Of a DNA stretch of 64,000 nucleotides, positions 27,701 through 42,700 are shown one piece after another (positions within the stretch are counted from its first letter, which is position 1; each line of letters starts with the position of its first letter). This stretch comes from Omphiscola glabra (Eukaryota; Mollusca; Gastropoda; Lymnaeidae). Location of the stretch: assembly GCA_964017045.1 (NCBI GenBank), contig OZ024811.1:16886312-16950311 (forward strand), written 5' to 3'. Position numbers and translations under genes: made by a program. The notes under the pieces are model-generated. The model had not been told where the DNA came from and made no database searches. It saw only the letters and a list, made by a program, of their open reading frames with translations.

Positions 27701-30700
27701 GCGGGAATGACAGAAGCGGGAAGGACAGAAAAGTGAATGACAGAAGCGGGAGTGACAGAGATGGAATTTACAGAGACGGGAGTGACAGAGACTGGAGTGA
27801 CATAGACGGGAGTGACAGAGACGGGAGTGACCGAGATGGGAGTGGCACAAGCTGGAGTGACAGAAGCGGGAATAACAGAAATGGGAATGACAGAAGCGGG
27901 AATGACAGAAGCCGGAGTGACAGAGACGGAAGATACAAAGACGGGATTGAAAGAGACGGGAGTAACAGACGGCAGTGACAGAGACGGGAGTGACAGAAGC
28001 GGGAATGACAGAAGCGGGAATCACAGAAGCGGGAATAACAGAAATGGGAATGACAGAAGCGTGAGTGACAGAGACAGAAGATACAAAGACGGGATTGACA
28101 GAAACGGGAGTAACAGAGACGGCATTGACAGAGACAGGAGTGACAGAAGCGGAAATGACAGAAGCGGGAATCACAGAAGCGGGAATAACAGAAACGGGAA
28201 TTACAGAGACGGGAATGACAGAAGTGGGAGTTACAGAGTTGGATGTAATAGAGACGACTTACACCAAGTGAGAATGAAGCGCTATGTTTATAGTCCTAAT
28301 TGATGTAAAGAATGATCTTCATAAAACTTGATTATACCGTTTCTGACAAGTATACACTTATGCTACGTTCACTGACATGAAACACAATCTTAACGATTAT
28401 TAAGTTGAAAATCTATGGATACATTTCTACAACAAGAGAAAAAGTAAAATGTAAAATAATATGCAAAATAATATGTCATTATTTCAAGAAAAATAAACTT
28501 TTTTAACTTCTTCATAGCTACGAGAATGAAAATACAAAACCATAATCTTTTTTTTTTTTTTTTTTAAAGACATCGTGCTAGTTACAGGTTAACAGATAAC
28601 TCTTTAGAGCCATAACTTCTGAAAACCGCCATAACTCTACGTTAGTAACCTCAGTATAGCTGTCGGCAACCCGTATGGCTCCGGAGCCATATGAAATTGG
28701 CTACACAAAATATATAATGAGATTCTTAATTTTTACTAAACGATATTCGCTTGCGGCTCCTAAATGATCTTTTGACAGATGATACATAATTCTCGAAAAA
28801 TTCTTTTGAAAATAAAAATGTTGCCGACTTAACGCATGTTCAGACATCATCTTGAAACACAACACCCTATACAAAAAACCGACTGTTAAAAGAACCACAA
28901 CTTCTTTAGGTACTCCATAATGACCCCGAGGAGATCCTTCGCGTGTGGATTGCTTCGAGCGTTGCACAGGCAGCGAACCATCCACGTGTCTGGCGTCACG
29001 ACCATTTTGCCGAACGAATTCAGCGTCACGACATTTGGGCTGATCGAATCCTCGCTGTCGTCCGTGACGACGTCTCGCTTCCTCTCACCCTCCACGTCTC
29101 GCCGGGTCAGTTTGCGCGCCAGATTAGAGCGCGGGAAAAACGCGCTCAATACCTTTTCCATGTCGGAAGCCGGCATTTTGTATTTGACCAAGTTTTCCAT
29201 TTTGTTCTCCGGTGGTGTCTGGTCACCGCTCTCCACGTCGCCTTTCCTCCTGGGTGAATCTCTGCCACGTTCCCGGGCGTTGTTGTAATTCGCGGTCGGG
29301 TAATGGTAGTCTTCCGCGAAGCTTTCCACTTCCGCTTTCGGTTTCTGCCCTGGTAACCTTGCTTCCGGGAGAGAGTCGTTGACGGGAATCTGAACATCCC
29401 CATCAAAATCGTCAGAGCTTGGTGTTCCGAGATGACCGGGGTTGACGACGAAAGCCTGGTCTATAGCGACACCGTCGGGCCCGGGCTCAGTCGGACGGTC
29501 GTCTCGGAAGACTGAACCGCGCTGCTTGTCTCTTCCTTCAGAGCCGTGCTTGTCGTTATCAACGGACTTCTTGTTTTTGTCGCCCGAGTCCATAAACATA
29601 TGCAAAAAGTCAGACCATAGAGCCTCGTCGAACTCAAACCTAAAGGAAACAATGATTGGATGCAACGTGTTGTATATGGTTATGTAATACGAGCGTAACT
29701 AAATCTATATTGATATAACAGGTGATCTACATTTTAAAAAAAAACACATATTTTTAAAAAGATCATCATTAGAAAGAAAATAATTAACCCTTATAATTAA
29801 AGTTTTTCGAATAAATCCTTTATGTGAATTTAAAAAAAAAGGTTTTTGTCTTATTATTCTAATGCCCCACACACAGATTTATTTCACCACCTATTTCAGC
29901 GAAAAAAATGGAAATATTGCGCATTAAACGCACTTGAGATGCATTTTTTCAACAAAAGAAATCTCAATTAGCGCAGTTATCGGGCATTTTGTTTCGTGAA
30001 AATCGTGGCAACATATTTCTTTCATATTCCCCTTGAAAAACAGGAAAAAGCTGATTTTGTGTGTGTGTGGGGGGGTATCTTTAGGGGGTGGGGTGTGGTG
30101 CTGAAAATTTAATTGCGTGTGTTGTTATTGGCAATGAGTTTATCAGTAACGTTTCAGCTCGATAGGTTGACGAGAAGTGGGTCGATGAGCCATACTAAGA
30201 CAGAGAGTAACCCACGAACAAAAGAAAAGTTTTGTAATGAGACCCGCAGCGTTTTCCCCCATGCTATTATGTGACCGTCCGCGACGTTAGTATTCGAATC
30301 TTAACGGCTAGTCTAATTCTGATTTTTGGTATGTTTGTACAGGTCTGGACGTTGATTATAATGGTTCAACCCGTTTCAGAATCGGACTTAAATATGGTGT
30401 TTTATAGCATTTTATGAGAAACGTATAGTGAAAGTGCGATTTTGAAGAACAAAAACAAATTCTTCGAATATTGTATACACCTATATCATGAGTTAAAAAG
30501 TCAGTCAGTGGGTAATGCAAAACCAGAAATCTGACACAGTATCATTGAATGCCTATTAAAATTGCCGTTAGTGTGTACGAGTAATGAGGGAGGGGAAATT
30601 CCGAGCCTGTCAGCTTGTTCACTTTTAAAATAGAGTTAGTCAAAAAGGCCTTTTCTACGATCAAAAAAAAAAAAAAAAATCGAAATTCATTCTCCCTACG

Positions 30701-33700
30701 ATAGCATCTTCCTTCGTATCAATAATTCATCGAAAATAAAAGATACGTTTTTAAAAAAAAAATGTGTCGCTTTAGCAATATATGTTATTTAAGTTTGATC
30801 GCGTGTTCAGAGCTAAGATAAACGTGTTGTTGGTAAACAACGGTTTTCGAGCGCGAGCACGTGGGGGCTATATTTAGACCAGAGTGCGTCTGAGAGTCTA
30901 CTGCAGAGAGTACTACAGAGAAGTCTGCAGGGAATGCTACAGGGAATACAGCACAGAAAACTACAGGAATACTACAGAAACTACAAAGAATACTACAGGG
31001 AATGCTACATGGAATACTAACGAGAAAACTGCAAGGCATGCTACAGAGAATACTACAGAGAATACTACAGAGAATACTACAGAGAATACTACAGAGAATA
31101 CTAAAGAGAATACTACGGAGAGTACTACAGAGAATGCGATAGAGAATACTGCAGAGAATACGCCAGAGAATACTACAGAGTACTACAGAGAATTGTCCAG
31201 ATATTACAGAGTATACTCCAGGGAATACTATAGAGAATACTACAGAGGATACTATAGAGAATACTACAGAGAATACTAGAGAGAATACTATAGAGAATAC
31301 TACAGTGAATACTATAGAGTATACTACAGAGTATACTACAGAGAATACTATCGAGAATACTATCGAGAATACTATAGAGAATACTATAGAGAATACTACA
31401 GAGGGATTACAGAAGAAGTAAACCCACCAGTTCTCTTCTTCAGTGTCACTGTTCATTTCCAGGATGAGGGTGTGTCCGTTCCCACAGCAGTAGTCTTCGC
31501 CCCCTTGGTGTGTGGTGATAATGGCGCCCTGGCATTCATGTCCGGACAGGCAGTTGTATACTTCAGCGATACCAAACACATTATAAGACATGTTTGCATG
31601 ATACATGACTGAAGCAAATAACTTGAAATGGGAATATTCTTTAATATATATTATCATTTTATAAAGAAGTGGTTCTTAACCTGTGGGTCGCGACCCCTTT
31701 GGGTGTCGCGCGACACTTTTCCCATGGTCGCATAAGACCACCTGAAAACCCGTATACTCTACAGCTATGAAGTAGAAAAAATAATAATTTTGTGGCTGTG
31801 GGTCACCACAACATGAGGAACTGTATTAAAGGGTAGCGGCATTAGGAAGGTTGAGTACCACTGTTATAAAGGATTCTTCTTTTATGCTTTATTCAAACAA
31901 ATAAATGGATTTTATTTTCCTTCAATTTAAAAAAAAACATATAGTTGATCATCATAGTATGCCCTTATGAATTAAAAACTTTCAAAGTGAAATAAATACA
32001 ATAAACATAATTGGGTTTGATGTTACTAAACTTAAACAGCTGCTATGATTGATATTGTTATTGATAAATCGGCTGGCAGTTTAAAAAAAATAATTAACCA
32101 AAAATATATTTTTTTTAAGATCGTTAACTTTAAAAACTTACTACTTCCGTCCTCATCTTTAGAAGCATCAATTTTTGAGAACGCTGCCGAGAACACAAGT
32201 ATTGCAAGGATTCTAGTAGTAGCTCCCATGGCGAACTGTTACCGCTGATCAATCACACCCGCTGTGACACAATGCAACAGTTACTTCACAAAGTTTATTA
32301 CTTTGAAAGGAGGTCCCGAACGAGTCAACTAAAATTAATCTTTATGTTTTGTTTTTGTTTTTTTAAATTGTTGGCCTGCTCGTTAGCTATATTAAGTAAT
32401 CGTTGCATCGTGTTAAAATAACTACGCAGTCTAGTCGCATAGTGAAGTGTGCCGTCCCAGGGGAAATATTTGAGATTCTTACAGCGCCAATGCACACACA
32501 CACAAGCACACATATCTTTCAGCATCGGTTTGGCTTAATTGTCACTCCGCACGGTAATTAAGAAAAGCGGCCGAGTCGCCCGGTGTGGTGCGACGTGACG
32601 CCATTCTTAAATAACAACGCGCAGCACGTGGTGCAGGGCGCCACACCATGCTAAACCGACCACGTATATGGCGTTTAAACAAACTTTTTTTAATGACTCA
32701 AATATTTACCTTTAATTGGAACGACTAAATCACGTGATGAAGGGCATATTTTAATGGTGTTGTCAAATATGTTATTTCTATGTTGATCTACAAACTTTGA
32801 ATAATTTCCAACAGGTCACTCTCCCATGTCCACCTAATCCAGCCAAAGCCAAGAAGATGGCTTTGGCCCGCAAGTTGAAGGAGGAAAAAATGAAAAACCC
32901 GCCGAAGCCCCCGGTAGGTTTGCGTTTATTTAATTATACACTAACATTATGCAATTATACACCTTCATTATTTAATAATTCACTCACATTATTGATTTAT
33001 ACACCCTCTTTATTTAATTATACACTCACATTATTTAATTATACGCTCAAATTATTTAATTATACCCCTTTATTATTTCATTATGCACTCACATTTTTTT
33101 AAATATACACTCGCATTATTCAATTATACACCCTCATTATTCAATTACACGCCCTAATTATTTGAATATACCCACACATTATTTAATCATACACTCACAT
33201 TATTTATTTACACACTCACATTATTTAATTATACACTCACATATTTTAAATGCACCCCCTCATTATTTAAGTGTAAACTCACATTATTTAATTATACCCC
33301 TCATTATTTAAGCATACCCTCACATTGTTCACTTTCGTACAAGTCGCGGTGTTAACTCTGTATGTACTAATGGTTTCTTCAGAAACACCATACGCAAAGA
33401 TTATGGCTTTATAGGAAATTAACATTATTTAAGAGACTTTATTCACATGTAACTTTGTATTTCCAAGCTGCCCATTGAGGAGCAGGAGAAAGAGAAGGAG
33501 AGGGAGAAGAAGAGAATGCAGGAGTACGTGGAGCCTAACTCGGAGTCGAGTCCGGCAAAAGTGTCTAAATGGTACATGGGTGATTACGCCAACACAGATG
33601 GTAAGAAACGTTCCCTTGTTGTGTACACCATTCCATATCATTAATCGCGTGTTAACAAAGAACAGTCGAGGTGTCAAGCCAGAGTGATGTCCGTGTGATA

Positions 33701-36700
33701 GGCATGAAATAACGTCATTGCTATTTTCAGCATCCACCTCGTCCTGTATCGGATCGCTGCTCGGATCAATCAACCGTTGATATGTTTCGCTGGCGCTGTG
33801 CAGTTCGTGGCCAATGAAGCGTGCCACAGGGGTGGAATTCATCGTTCTTCCAAAATTTAAACAAACGGACTAGCGAAAACATTAGATTTTTAACGGGATT
33901 ATTGGAGTAAGCCAGGAAGTTCGCCTTCTTCATTTTTCTATTCTCGGTATTAAATTATTAATATTGTCTTTTCTCCTTTTTTTTTTCGATTGGGTTGGTG
34001 GTGGTGAGGGAAAAAAAAAGGGGGGGGGGGGCTAAGTTCAATGGTAAGATTTTAAATTATTTTCTTTTTAAAAATGTTGTATTTGTTTTCCAGACGATGA
34101 GACGGACCACCTTCATTTTGTTTACATGCAGGCCGGACGCTGGTGCATCCAACCCGATATGGCCATTAAACAGGTCAAGGTCGACGTCGTTTTGTTTTCG
34201 CTAGACTTTCCAGTGGAGAGGTAAACATTTGTTTCGTAATTTTGTTTTCTGGCTAATTTTTTTTTTTAAATTGCATGACCTTATTTGTGTTATTTAAGTA
34301 TTTATTGCGAGCAGAAAAGTGTTTGAGAGTGTAGCTTTCCGTCTCCTTATGTGTCACTGATATGACGTGATTGTTTTTGGAGACATCATTTATAAGTGTA
34401 ATTTTTCTTTCCCGTCCGGACTAAGAAATGTTAACGATAATTCTTACAATGACAATATGATTGTCAACTGTTTTCGTTCCACAGATTCATTGTCCTACGT
34501 ACCCGCACCACGACCAACGAAGACGCTGTCATGGCCATGGTCATCAGCTTGAACGAGTACCTGGGCAAGAGATTCGTCGAGGCAGTGGTCAGACAAAAGT
34601 AATTCTTTACCTATTTATTCTTTACGGAGTCATTCGGACGGTGACATAGCTAAAACGCTAAATATTTTATTTCCTTTAATTTAATCAGTTCTAAACATAG
34701 GATTATATGCTAAATCATTATAAATTACATGATGATGATTTGTATTGAAATGGAAACAGTTGTGTAAATAAGGACTATTCATGTTTTAAAACAACCTATT
34801 TTATAAACACTGTTCAGTTAGCAACAAAACAAAAAAGAAAATATACCTATAATTGAAGTGTTTTAAAGTTAAAGTTTACAATCACCATATATGACACAGT
34901 TTTTTTTATATTATATTGATTGTTCGGTAAGTTCTAGACATGAACAAGTAATACATTTTAATTTTAAATCCCAATAGACTTAAAAAACAAAGCCATGTCA
35001 CAATGCTATAATGGGTAGATATTTATAAGCCATGTCACAATGCTATAATCTGTAGAACTATTAAAGTCATTTCACAATGCTATTATTGGTATACCTTAAC
35101 CTGCTGCGCATGAGTGTATTTTTGTATTGACCCTTTATGGTGTCTCCGGTGCTATTAGAGAGTAACAGTTTTCATAAATCGATCACACTCCATGACAGAA
35201 CTGAGAACCCCTACGAGGTGGCCTTGCAGGTGACCCCGGTGTCAAGGCTGGACGCCGTGGTCAAACAACTGGCACAGCGTGGCTTCGAGTCCGGACCAGC
35301 ACCCAGTCACGTGATCTGCCTGCACGAAGGTGGGTGGCACCATTAACGGGCACCATTATCTCGTTAAGGGTTATTGCGTTGGCGAGAGAAACTTAATGAT
35401 AGACTAAAAGGCTAAATCAAGGGGACGGGGGGGGGGGGGGCCTCGCCTCTGACGTTTAACCCGTAAAATTACTTTGCGTGTTTAAAACCGACGTTTAGGG
35501 AGAGATGCCATAGTTACGGTGGTTGGTCCCCCAGAATCACAAGTGTCAAAGAATCTCAACAGCTATAAGACAAAGGGACATATTTACTTTTGAACAATAG
35601 TAAATGCAACATCATAGTCACAATTTTTTTCGTTCGCCATAATCACAATTTTTCGTTCGCCAGAAGAGAAAACCTGGTGTCTCGCAGGAAGGATCCCAAG
35701 GTCGCAAATTTCTGAAGGCTCCCAAGCTCCTGTCAGTTTTGAGACATGATTAATCGCTAAAGGCTTGTGCGTATATGTGACAAATATTTAAGCTATTAAG
35801 CTAAATCGGCAAGACGTTCGCATTTTCTAAAATGTTCATTTTTTTATGTCGCACTTGTCCAAAAACATATTCAACACAGACTGGTCAAATAATGCTGGCG
35901 TTTAACTATATTTAAACAGTTTATTTGTTCGCAGTGGCTATTCCTACCCGGGTACCACAAGTGGTTGGGATTAAAAACCTATTTAAAATATTATTGTTGT
36001 GTTCGTTAGACACGATTTGGTATCAAATGAAAGATAATTGAATGGACATCACGTTTGTAAACTCACTTCTTCATTTTAACTAAAATAAACTACCACAAAT
36101 GACATCCGAATAGCATTGAGTCTAATGGGACCCATTTGCGAATGTCGGCGCTGCGTGTCCGGGTCCATTTTGACGTTTTGTCATTTGTGGTAGTTTATTT
36201 TAGTTAAACTGAAGATTTAGGTTTACAAACATAATAGTCCATTTAATTATCTTTCATTTGATACCTCACTTCGTTATTTATTTATTTTTTTTAACAAAAT
36301 AATGTTGTGGCTATAAATTGAGGTAAAAATATATAATTTATACAAGTACGGTTCTTGAGTCGTGAGAGCTTGCTCTACTACGGTGGTTCTCAACCTTACC
36401 AATACCGCGACCCTTTAACACAGTTCCTCATGTTGTGGTAACCCCACAACAATACAATTATTTTCCTTCCTGTTTCATAAATATGGGATCTCCTATGGCC
36501 ATAGCCGACCCTACGTGTAAGGGTCTTTCAACCCCCAAAGGGGTTGCTACCAAAATGGCTGAGAACCGCTGCTCTACAACATATGCCAGTAATATTTAAA
36601 TGTAAAGGAAAAAAATCACATAGAAATACTGTTCATTAATTATATTTGTATATACATTTACTTTCTTTAATGTTTGGACAAAACCATATCATAGTGTACC

Positions 36701-39700
36701 ATCTTTTACAAAGTGTAGTTGCATACACAATTAAAATGGATATTAAAAAAAAAACACACTTATTTGTTGTCCAAATTTTAACCAAAATATATTAAAAAAA
36801 ATAAAGTTAATTTAAGTTCGTAGTTCCAAAAATATAAATGTATCTTTCTTAATTATATTGTTTTATTTGTGTAGCGTAATATGTTGTACTTAGTTAGACC
36901 CATCTCAATCTTCTCTACCTGATAATATCAGAATCATTCTACGACTAGACGCATTAACTCTACCCCTTTTTTTTGGGTCATCTGTATTCCTCAGGGGATA
37001 TCATCGAGGTCGGCTTCAGCGGAAACATTGAATGCAAGGATGAGGTCCCCGAGCATCTCATCTACAAGTCAAATGTCCCAACAGTGGTAGGTGTGATAAA
37101 CAGGATAGTAGACGAGGCTACTAGTACGGGAATTGTTTTAATCTAAAAAAAGCTGCATTAGTCAAAATGGACCCAGACCAGGGTTTCTTTCAGGCATACC
37201 CCCGTGGGGGCTCAGCCCCCCCGGAGCAAGTCAAGTGCCCCCCCCCCGGGGGAAAATGTGTAAGAAAAAGTAATTTAAAAAAAAATACTCTAAATTTAAT
37301 TTTTATAACATTTTTAAAAGTTATTGAAATGTGTGCCTTTCATCGATTACAATTATTGGAACAAATAAAATATCGCTTTGTTCGATATATATTGATGATC
37401 CATATCGTTCAGGTTAAACTTGTTACAGGCTCGCAGAAATCGATGATAAATATCGCTTTGTTTTGAAAATTGGCCGCTCCTGATCATAGGCTAAAATCTT
37501 ACTTTTTCTTATTCGCATATATCGGTATCTTTTATTTAATTACATTTTGCAGCTGCACTAGTTGAAAGACGTTTTAATAACACTGTATTAAACTGCCTTT
37601 TCATCGATATAAATGTCTATAAATTGAATATAGTTCTTAATAATAATAAACATGTGCAATCTGTTTTTAAATTATATTGTATAATAGCATCATGCTTTAA
37701 AAAATCATTTTTAGCAAACACTTTAATGTAGTAGATTCCATAGATGTATACTGGCTAAGATAAAATGAAAATTTAAAAAAAAATAATAATAATAAAAATT
37801 ATAAAACAAAAAATTAGGAATTTACCGGTTGCATACAAATAGTGGACATTTCATCAATAATTATTAAATCGAGTGCGTTTCTAATTTTTTAACACAGTTT
37901 CGGGAACAGAGTAAAATGATTTTTAAAAAAAATAGTCTTTATTTATTAAATCCCCAATGACTTTTCTCTGTTAATATAATAATCATAAACAATCTGCCCC
38001 AGCTGTTTGAACTATTTTAAAAAAAATTATTTTAAGAGGATAATCCAGTAGAAAGAATATAATATATATTTAAACAACGAATAAAAAAATCGAGTATTTC
38101 GATTATCTTGTAAATGCCATTTTTGGTAGTAGTTAAAAAAAAATTATATGGAAATGGTAAAAAAATTGCTTTCAAGTATAATATCGAAGACGCAAGTTGT
38201 AATGATCTGAAGCAAATTATAGTAGTCTAAAAATGTTAATTAACATTTCAATCAACTGAATATTGAGAATTTAAACTTTAATTTTATATGAAAACAAATC
38301 ACACATTAATAAATATATGATGTCTTTTATAAACAGTTCATGATTTCTGAACAATTATGTCGGTTACATATGATTTATAAATAAATACCAATTTTGAAAA
38401 CCCATTAAGATATAGTCTATAGCCTTTTGTACAGAAAAGATTTTTTTTCTTTTTGACTTTGGGTGAAACTTGGAAATATTGTAGAGAACCTTGCGTCGTC
38501 TCTGATTATCTGACTAATTTATCTGGTTGATAACCTTGGCCTTGCTCACTCGTACTGCACTAATGAATACAACTCAACATTTGTAATAGTCCTTGAACAT
38601 TTATTTGTCTTATCCTTTGCTTCACTTTCTCTCGCTCTCTCTGTCGTACTTAACTCCGACTGTCACGGTCCCTCTCTACTCCCGTCTGACCACCTGCCTG
38701 CCCGGCTGAGTTCTCCCCGGCTGAGTTCTGCCCGGCTGAGTTCTGCTTAGTCCCGTCCTACTGTCCCTTTTATAGGTCCCAAGTTCACAGGGCCCCAATC
38801 CCCTTCTTATGTAACACACCGCGTAATAGGTCATAAACCAACGCTGCCATTCCGTCGCGGGCAATCTGACAAGCTTGACACTTTGTTTGGTCAGTTGGTC
38901 TTAGGTCATAAAACCAACGCCATCAACTTACGGATTGACTATTGTCTGGACACTACCTACACAGACTACAGGTCTGGACACGCCACAATATTAAGAAATA
39001 AACGTATGTGTTTGGCTTTTCTTTTTCGTTCAAAATGTAAAACTGTTTTAGCATTTATTTATATGGGATGGATACCTTTTTTGGAAGGAATTATGTTTTT
39101 TTAAAGTTTAAAAATATTTTGTAGTAAATTCATTATTTTTATGTAGTTGACCCCAAAATTATTTTAAAATAATAACTTTAAAAATACATTACTTTTCAAT
39201 TTTCAATTTTTTTTACATAACACACTTAGTCAAGCAGAGACGTCGCTTGACTTTTTATGGCACCCGTGCTACTTAACGGTTTTGTCCTTCCCTAACTATC
39301 AGTAAAATTTGATAATTTAATTTAATTACAGCCCAACTTTAAGCCCCTAAAATATACGAGGCCCTATGCAGCTATACGGGTTGCAGACCTCACACGAGGG
39401 CTCTTAGGTCAAATGACACATACAATCTTAACTAGCATCTCTCCCGTGGCTCTACAGTTAAGTGTATAATGATGCGAAACTAAATTTAACTACGGTATGT
39501 TAAAAAAAAAATAATACATTCTAGTATTTTGAATTTATCACAAAATTTCCGGGGTCTCTCGATAAAAAACATACCCTAAGGGCTCCCAACTGGACTGAAT
39601 GTATTTAATATTGTGCTGGTGGAAGAGTTAGTGATGTCCTGTTATTATGGTTTTTTCTAGCGCTTCCCAACAACAAGTCTGAAATGTTTACATCAGTGGC

Positions 39701-42700
39701 GCTTCATCACATGTAGGGTCCTGGCCTGCTCCACCACATACTTCCATTGGGATCGATCCATCGCTTTACACCTCCATGTGCGAACCCCAACCTTTGTAAG
39801 CCCCTCTCTACATCGTCGATCCATCTCAGTCTGGTCGACCGGTGAGCCGTCTGCCCCTAGGTTTCTGCCTGTAGATCGTTTTTGTTGCTCCAGAATCCGG
39901 CATCCTTTCAATGTGTCCTGCCCAGGGCAGTCTGCCTTTTTTTATATTGTTGTGACCATCGATGGGTATTTGTACAATTGATATAGCTCTTGGTTTGTAC
40001 GGATTCCCAAAACAAAATTGTCTATCATCGGGTCATATATTTAGCATGTTCTCTGCTTTTCTGGTAGGAACCAACTCCCTCAAGTACTATCTCTGTATTT
40101 TGATTCTACTTTAGTAGTTATCCATCGTCATATGTATGAGTTGGGTAAGTTTGTTAAGGACTCCAAGTTCCAGCACAGCATCGTTCATGTATTTCCTGTC
40201 TATGCTATCATAAACTGATTTGTAGTCCATATATAGTTGGTGTATGTTGATGTATTCTTAGCATTTTTCTACGAGACATCTAACAGTAAATATATGAACG
40301 TTTGAAATGCCCCTTCAAACATTGTCTTAAAGATATATTGAATACAGTGCATGATGCCCTCACTAGGTAACTCTTGTTACCATTGAAATATCCGCATCAA
40401 CACCAGGCACAGAAACATTGCAAATCCCATCTACATTCATAGGAGCCATAATGATCAATAAATTGATCGTGGGCCCTTAATATACAGAAAAAGAAGAAGA
40501 ACAATTTGCACCACAATGCATCACTGCATTTTGAATTTATTATTTTTAAATTAAAGTTACCCCTGCCCTCACTTTTGCTCAAACTCTTCGTATTCCTCAA
40601 TTTATGCTACCCCCCCCCCCTTTTTTTTTCCTTGACGTCGATCAATGTGACTAACGGTTTGAATCTAATCTTGTGTCAAATGATTTTCTTCGGCGCACCA
40701 CAACCAGAATGACTTTAGTTTATGCATGGCACTGAGCGCCATAATGCCTCCCCTGACGCTTGAAAAATTATTTTCCCAATCAATGAAAGTCTTATCAAAA
40801 ACATTCGAATCATGTATACTCCAAAATGCACCTCTTGATTGTTAAATAATCACACATTTTCTGCTGCCCTACTTCCCGATAAAAATTACTTGCCATGACA
40901 GACAAATTTGGTGCTGATATATACACTGCCCAGCGGCGTGCCTAGTGTTAGCGCCACTCTAGGTGGGTTAACTTTTTTGCCCCGCTACCTTTCTCGATAG
41001 AAACCTTGCAGATGTTCGAAAATCCTGCTGCTCTATCTAAAGAAAAAATGACACCTGGGATGTTCGCCCCCCCCCCCCACTTCTACGTCACTGACGTGAG
41101 TCTTTGATGACAGGGGACAAGATTCATTTTACGCCCCCCGCCCCGCTAAACTCTGAAACCTATTATGTTTATCCATTAACACTATAGCCCATTAGATGCC
41201 CCCGCTAGTCTGGCGCCCGGGGACATATGTCTTATCTGCCACCCCTTAGCTACGCCTCTGGCCACTGACAACTGGCACTGCCCCCCCGAACATCAAAAGT
41301 GCCCCCCCCCGGGGGAAAATTTCTGAAAGAAACACTGACCCAGACACGCAGTGACGCCATTCGCACCCGGGTACCATTAGACTCAATGCTATTCGGATGT
41401 CATATTGCTTTTTGTCTAATGCGTCCATACAGATTGTTACAACTGAAAAACTTTCCATGTTCTCTCCCCCCCCCCCCTCAGACATTTTTCACCGTGAAGG
41501 AGGAGAACAAGTTCCGTCAGAAAGAGCATGACGTCTACAGTGGGCTCATCTGCCTGACCCGGAAGTACTTACAGCCTTCACAGAAGGGCAAGAAGGGTCA
41601 AGGTAAAGATGACGGTGACCAGAGGGAATGGAAGCTAGAACGACTGTGTGCTCTCCAGATCAACATTCCTAAGGTGAGTTGTCATATTTGTATTCTCCAG
41701 GCCCCCCCCCCTCAAATTCGCTATTTAAAATTAATTGTTATACTTTAAAAATTTCAAGATCCTTGCTTCCATCAGTATCGCAAACATTTTCCTAACCGTC
41801 TAAACACAAGATGAATATTTTTCTATAAACGTTTTAACTCATATTTAGTTACTGACAAAAAATTGTCTGATTTTAAATATATATATATATATATATATAT
41901 ATTGAAACTAAGACAAATCTCAATCCAGTGTTTGATTCTGTCTTGCTTTGTTATACCTACTTGAAAGCTAGATCACTGTTAAAATAAAACATATTAGTAT
42001 CATTATTATTATTATTATTTTCTTTTATAAAATGTACTATATATTTCAGTAACATAATATTTATACTATGGAAAGATAAAAATAATTGTAGCCTGACTGA
42101 TTGATTTACCACAGGGAATGAAGGGCTAAAGATCACAGTGAATGCTTCATTGGTTATTGGCTAAATCAAGTTGCTAAATAATGAAAAGAGCTCTGTAAAG
42201 TTATAGTATTAGACACATTTCTGGCTCATGAGTCTACTCTGTGTTTGGCTCATGGGTCTACTCTGTGTTAGGCTCATGGGTCTACTCTGTGTTTGGCTCA
42301 TGGGTCTACTCTGTGTTTGGCTGTCAATCAAAATGCATTTGAATACCTGTTGGTAAATAACACCAATTTATGTTCGCCCCATCCCTCCCCAAAAAACACA
42401 AAACAATCAGTACCACATCACACCCAGCACTGAACCGGTGAAGGCACCAGTACTGATACCTGAGACGGAGGGACCCGTGGACAGAGAACTGCTCATGACC
42501 ATTGCCGACCAGCTCGGTGATGAGTGGAAAAAGGTGGCCCATTACCTGGGTGTCCATAGGGCCAGAGTGCAGGTGAGATATAATCTTGTTCCACGCCTGG
42601 GTGTCCATAGGGCCAGACTGAAGGTGTGGTATAATCTTGTTCCACGCCTGGGTGTCCATAGGGCCAGACTGAAGGTGTGGTATAATCTTGTTCCACGCCT

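Larger units (their letters stand above)
35330..36994 (+). other. Intron 16 of the DTHD1-like gene
   Basis: Contains a G-run (35428-35440), the inverted repeat at 36019-36265 and a SPIN-like copy at 36381-36571, listed separately. The rest is AT-rich without features. Confidence 0.55.
37087..41481 (+). other. Intron 17 of the DTHD1-like gene (4.4 kb)
   Basis: 37157-37260 and 41270-41420 share GGGTTTCTTTCAG and CCCGGGGGAAAAT blocks in opposite orientation, so both belong to one repeat family. 38702-38750 repeats CCCGGCTGAGTTCTG three times. 37300-38660 is AT-rich without features. The LINE remnant and hAT pieces are separate entries. Confidence 0.5.

Noticed and set aside
27601..28303. DGSDR-type and VSVTPVSV-type ORFs on both strands
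   Set aside because: Pure translation of a 15-bp minisatellite within an intron.
28920..29288. Plus-strand ORFs of 104-122 codons
   Set aside because: Antisense to exon 3 of the nested gene, whose minus-strand reading has matching splice phases and a signal-peptide exon.
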